A DNA stretch of 64,000 nucleotides from Lentimicrobiaceae bacterium. GTDB taxonomy: Bacteria > Bacteroidota > Bacteroidia > Bacteroidales > JALOCA01. Numbering within the stretch: position 1 is the stretch's first letter; every line of letters begins with the position of its first letter. The notes below the pieces were generated by a model that was not told where the DNA came from, did no database searches, and was given only the letters and a program-made list of their open reading frames with translations. The translations under genes and the position numbers were made by a program. This document shows positions 61,443-64,000 of this stretch, piece after piece. Where the stretch lies: positions 44,821 through 108,820 of the forward strand of contig JALOCA010000007.1 in assembly GCA_023227965.1 (NCBI GenBank), given 5' to 3'.

Positions 61443-62183
61443 TTATTTTTGCATTGTTTTTTCAAAACGACTGCTTACAACAGTCCAATTTACTACATTC
61501 CAGAAAGCATTCACATAATCAGGACGACGATTTTGGTATTTTAAATAATATGCGTGCTCCCAAACATCGAGAGCAAGTAGCGGAGTTCCTTTTTTGTCGG
61601 CAATATCCATCAATGGATTATCCTGGTTGGGGGTGGAAACCACCTGTAAATCTTTATTTTCATCAAGAATCAGCCATGCCCAGCCACTTCCAAAACGGGT
61701 TTTGGCGGCTTCTTCAAACAGTTTTTCAAACTCTTCTAACGAACCAAATCGTTTGATGATGGCTTCCTTCAACTCAGTAGAAATTTCTCCATTTTCCCCC
61801 TTTGGAGCCATATTTTCCCAAAACAATTTGTGATTGTAATATCCGCCGCCATTGTTCCTGACTGCTACCGGATATTTACTGATATTGGCAAAAATATCTT
61901 TAATGCACATGTTTTCAGCTTCTGTTCCTGCAATTGCTTTCATAAAATTATCATAATAAGCCCTGTGGTGCTTGGAATAATGGATTTCCATGGTCGTTTT
62001 ATCAATGTAAGGTTCCAGTGCATCGTAGGAATAAGGCAATGTCGGAAATTCAAATTTTGAGGTATTTTCTTTATTTGTATTCATATCGTGATTATTATTT
62101 TTAATTGTTTGACATTCAGATTTAGTGATTATCATCAAGGATAATCCGGCTATTATTAACAGACTTTGTAATATGGTTTTCAT
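61443..62183 (-). CDS. Exported superoxide dismutase (Mn/Fe family)
   Basis: A 246-residue enzyme with an N-terminal extension: MKTILQSLLIIAGLSLMIITKS is a signal peptide, then a polar linker to about residue 44, then the SOD fold (45-246). Metal ligands are His68, His118 (YYNHKLFW), Asp206 and His210 (ALDVWEHAYY). The GGGYYNH and PNQDNPL neighbours resemble the Mn-type second shell more than the Fe-type, but cofactor choice cannot be settled by eye. The enzyme should act in the periplasm or outside. Monocistronic. Confidence 0.9.
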   Translation of the reverse strand: MKTILQSLLIIAGLSLMIITKSECQTIKNNNHDMNTNKENTSKFEFPTLPYSYDALEPYIDKTTMEIHYSKHHRAYYDNFMKAIAGTEAENMCIKDIFANISKYPVAVRNNGGGYYNHKLFWENMAPKGENGEISTELKEAIIKRFGSLEEFEKLFEEAAKTRFGSGWAWLILDENKDLQVVSTPNQDNPLMDIADKKGTPLLALDVWEHAYYLKYQNRRPDYVNAFWNVVNWTVVSSRFEKTMQK

Positions 62184-62271
62184 GTCTTAATTTAGATTTT
62201 GTATAAATAACATTACATTTAACAGATTGTTCAACGAGTATTCATAATATTTTTTGATTATTGCAACTTCT

Positions 62272-62279
62272 TAACTTTG
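62272..62279 (+). promoter_or_regulatory. -7 box immediately upstream of the PagL-like ATG
   Basis: TAACTTTG ends two bases before the ATG at 62282. A promoter at this position would give a leaderless transcript, or the match is a coincidence. Confidence 0.35.
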
Positions 62280-62281
62280 CT

Positions 62282-63367
62282 ATGAAAGCCAGGCTGCTTT
62301 TATTTTCTTTATCCATATTCTGCTTCTTTGGTAATCTTTCCGCACAACAACGTTTCAGCGGATGGAATGCCGAACTAAGGGGAAATTACGGTTTTATTAT
62401 GCAGCATCATTACAATATGGGTGTTTACACCAATCATCATTTCCCTTCGTTTGAGGCAAGTTTTTTCAAGCAAAGCAGCGGAAAGCAATATTGGCAACAA
62501 CTTTACCGCTATCCCTCCTACGGTTTCGCTTGTTTTTATTCATCACTTGGCAGTACACGCGAATTGGGAAATGTTTACGCCCTTTATCCATTCATGCGAT
62601 TTCCATTGTTCCGAAATAATATGTTTCAACTCGATTTTCGACTTGGCTTTGGCGCCGGTTATTTCACAAAAAAATTCGACAGAACCGAAAATTATAAAAA
62701 CCTGGCAATAGGCTCAAATGTAAATGCATGCATTAGTTTTATGTATGATATTGCTTACAATATTAATCCGAATTGGAAAGCATCGCTCGGAGTTTCATGG
62801 ACGCATTTTTCAAACGGAACTATGATTAGCCCTAATTACGGAATAAATCTGCCGATGGCAAGTGCAGGAATCGTCTATAAATTGAAACCCACCAAATTCA
62901 TCAAAAGAGATAAGCAGTTTTTTGATAAAAATTGGATTTTTAATCTTGAAGCTGCCACAGGGTTAAAACAAATCGAGGAAAATTACGATTACAACTACAA
63001 GATTTTCTACTTTTCATTTAAAGAACTGTATTACACTTCCCCTAAACATGCTTTTGGCTTTGGGCAGGATATTGGGTACGACGAAAGCGATAAAATTTTG
63101 CTTCAACTCGATGGAAGGGAAAATGTTTCGGATAAAGATTTTATAAACTGCGGCATCAGTGCAATACACCGTTGGGACATCGGCAGATTAAAAATTGACT
63201 TTTCGTTGGGCACTTACCTTTTCCGTACCGAAAAAAGCGATGCCAATGTTTATGATAAACTCGCAATTAAATATCAGTTTTATAAAAATTTTGAAACATT
63301 TATTTTCCTTAAATCACATTATGCCAAAGCTGATTTTATGGGTTGGGGAATTGGGTGGAGCCTGTAA
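62282..63367 (+). CDS. PagL-like lipid A 3-O-deacylase / acyloxyacyl hydrolase family protein
   Basis: A 361-residue outer-membrane protein. Start at ATG 62282 gives MKARLLLFSLSIFCFFGNLSA as signal peptide. The barrel region carries WTHFSNGTM (His175, Ser177), the catalytic motif of PagL, which removes the 3-O acyl chain of lipid A. Upstream, LGFGAGYF and INPNWKASLG are also family-like. A second beta-rich part (200-361, ending in MGWGIGWSL) extends beyond the size of PagL. Function as deacylase is inferred. Confidence 0.8.
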   Translation: MKARLLLFSLSIFCFFGNLSAQQRFSGWNAELRGNYGFIMQHHYNMGVYTNHHFPSFEASFFKQSSGKQYWQQLYRYPSYGFACFYSSLGSTRELGNVYALYPFMRFPLFRNNMFQLDFRLGFGAGYFTKKFDRTENYKNLAIGSNVNACISFMYDIAYNINPNWKASLGVSWTHFSNGTMISPNYGINLPMASAGIVYKLKPTKFIKRDKQFFDKNWIFNLEAATGLKQIEENYDYNYKIFYFSFKELYYTSPKHAFGFGQDIGYDESDKILLQLDGRENVSDKDFINCGISAIHRWDIGRLKIDFSLGTYLFRTEKSDANVYDKLAIKYQFYKNFETFIFLKSHYAKADFMGWGIGWSL

Positions 63368-63409
63368 AATAATTTGAGATTTTAGAATGCAGAAATCAGA
63401 TTTAAATTT

Positions 63410-64000
63410 ATGAATGCAGATTATAGATTTCCAATATTAAAGAATAGATTTCCATCCGTTTTCAAGATGTTTTTGTTAATTCTTTTTTTAGCATCCTGCT
63501 CGGATGATAATTGTGATTGCCTTAATGGAAACGGTGTTGTAGTAACAGAAAACAGAGTATCCGGCAATTTTAATACCTTAAATATCAAGGGTGATGTGGA
63601 TGTTATTCTCGTTCCTTCCGATAGCACTTTCCTGAAAGTGGAAACAGGAATCAACCTGATGGATAACATTAAAACATATATAACTGACAGTATTTTATAC
63701 ATTAAAAACGAAACTTCCTGCAACTGGCTTCGCAGTTTTGACAATAAGGTAAAAATATTTGTAGCCATAAAAAACCTTAGTCATATCACCTTCCGCTCAA
63801 ACGGAAAACTGAGTTGTGCCGATACTTTACGAATGCCGGTTTTAAAAATAAATGTCTGGGACGGCTCAGGAAGTATTGCCCTTAAAATGAATAACTATGC
63901 AAATTATGTTGCAATGCACATCGGGGCAGTTGACATAACTTTAAGTGGCAAAAGCAGTCAGCTATATTTGTATAATGCCTGTTACGGACCATTTTTTGGC
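63410..64000 (+). CDS. DUF2807 (GIN-domain) lipoprotein, 3' end outside window
   Basis: 197 codons are visible from ATG 63410 to the right edge. A further in-frame ATG at 63467 would give a shorter type II signal peptide (MFLLILFLASC). The mature part shows the repeated beta-strand pattern of DUF2807 head-GIN domains (SGNFNTLNIKGDVDVILVPS, IKNLSHITFRSNGKLS, AVDITLSGKSS), a beta-helix-like surface domain of unknown function in Bacteroidota. Confidence 0.85.
   Translation, partial: MNADYRFPILKNRFPSVFKMFLLILFLASCSDDNCDCLNGNGVVVTENRVSGNFNTLNIKGDVDVILVPSDSTFLKVETGINLMDNIKTYITDSILYIKNETSCNWLRSFDNKVKIFVAIKNLSHITFRSNGKLSCADTLRMPVLKINVWDGSGSIALKMNNYANYVAMHIGAVDITLSGKSSQLYLYNACYGPFFG

Noticed and set aside
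61443..62183. Superoxide dismutase as a lipoprotein
   Set aside because: The residues before the cysteine (KSEC) do not fit a lipobox; a type I signal peptide is more likely.
1..64000. rRNA, tRNA genes, prophage or intact insertion sequence
   Set aside because: Intergenic gaps are short and contain no tRNA-like cloverleaf or CCA ends that I could see, and no transposase, integrase or phage protein is encoded.

Overview
The window reads as chromosome of an environmental member of the Bacteroidota, probably Bacteroidales-like. The evidence is the set of type IX secretion (T9SS) C-terminal sorting domains, PorV-like barrels, a TonB receptor with a carboxypeptidase-regulatory domain, many short lipoproteins, and -7 promoter boxes of the form TAnnTTTG (often with TTG about 20 bases upstream). 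The base composition is AT-rich and genes are closely packed. I found no rRNA, tRNA, CRISPR array, intact insertion sequence or prophage.

Layout. 1-1.45 kb: peroxiredoxin (cut by the edge), HIT protein, GreA. 1.5-10.8 kb (minus): a three-gene envelope module of TonB receptor, 1472-residue secreted protein and PorV/PorQ-like barrel. 10.9-13.8 kb: small envelope proteins, a Rieske-like lipoprotein without its histidines, and AhcY. 14.1-19.2 kb (plus): a methylmalonyl-CoA epimerase/decarboxylase operon whose gamma/delta subunit is split into two small genes and which carries a TerC membrane protein in the middle. 19.3-24.5 kb: udk, ftsX, DUF3098, uppP, truB, queA, ispD. 24.5-24.8 kb: an inverted-repeat segment followed by a second ispD-like 3' end. 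24.8-26.5 kb (minus): a biotin-dependent carboxyltransferase subunit with no biotin domain. 26.7-29.1 kb: a T9SS-exported peptidylarginine deiminase very close to Porphyromonas PPAD. 29.1-32.9 kb: lipoproteins, a palindromic MITE-like element and an orphan T9SS sorting domain. 33-38.5 kb: an aromatic amino acid ammonia-lyase with Ala-Cys-Gly where Ala-Ser-Gly is expected, a DUF2148 Fe-S protein, alkaline phosphatase and a UbiD decarboxylase. 38.6-41 kb: lipoprotein and the cytochrome c maturation genes ccmB, ccmC, ccmD, ccmE. 41-45.9 kb: two tandem paralogous secreted Asp-box/Fn3 proteins. 46-54.6 kb: GNAT-like protein, LptF/G permease, two glycosyltransferases, a PAS histidine kinase, ABC-F ATPase. 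54.6-57 kb: SatD-like protein, three evenly phased 18-bp palindromes, DUF3307, thioesterase, cupin. 57.1-61.4 kb: hisS, hutH, rocD. 61.4-64 kb: exported superoxide dismutase, PagL-like deacylase, DUF2807 lipoprotein (cut by the edge).

How the genes fit together. The mmd operon would complete propionate formation from succinyl-CoA with sodium export; the separate carboxyltransferase could share its biotin carrier. HutH and RocD feed amino acids towards glutamate. The T9SS cargo points to a cell that secretes and surface-anchors large proteins and, in one case, citrullinates proteins outside the cell. The points I consider most worth testing are the PPAD homologue, the Cys-type MIO triad, the phased palindrome array next to the SatD/DUF3307 pair, and the split decarboxylase subunit.
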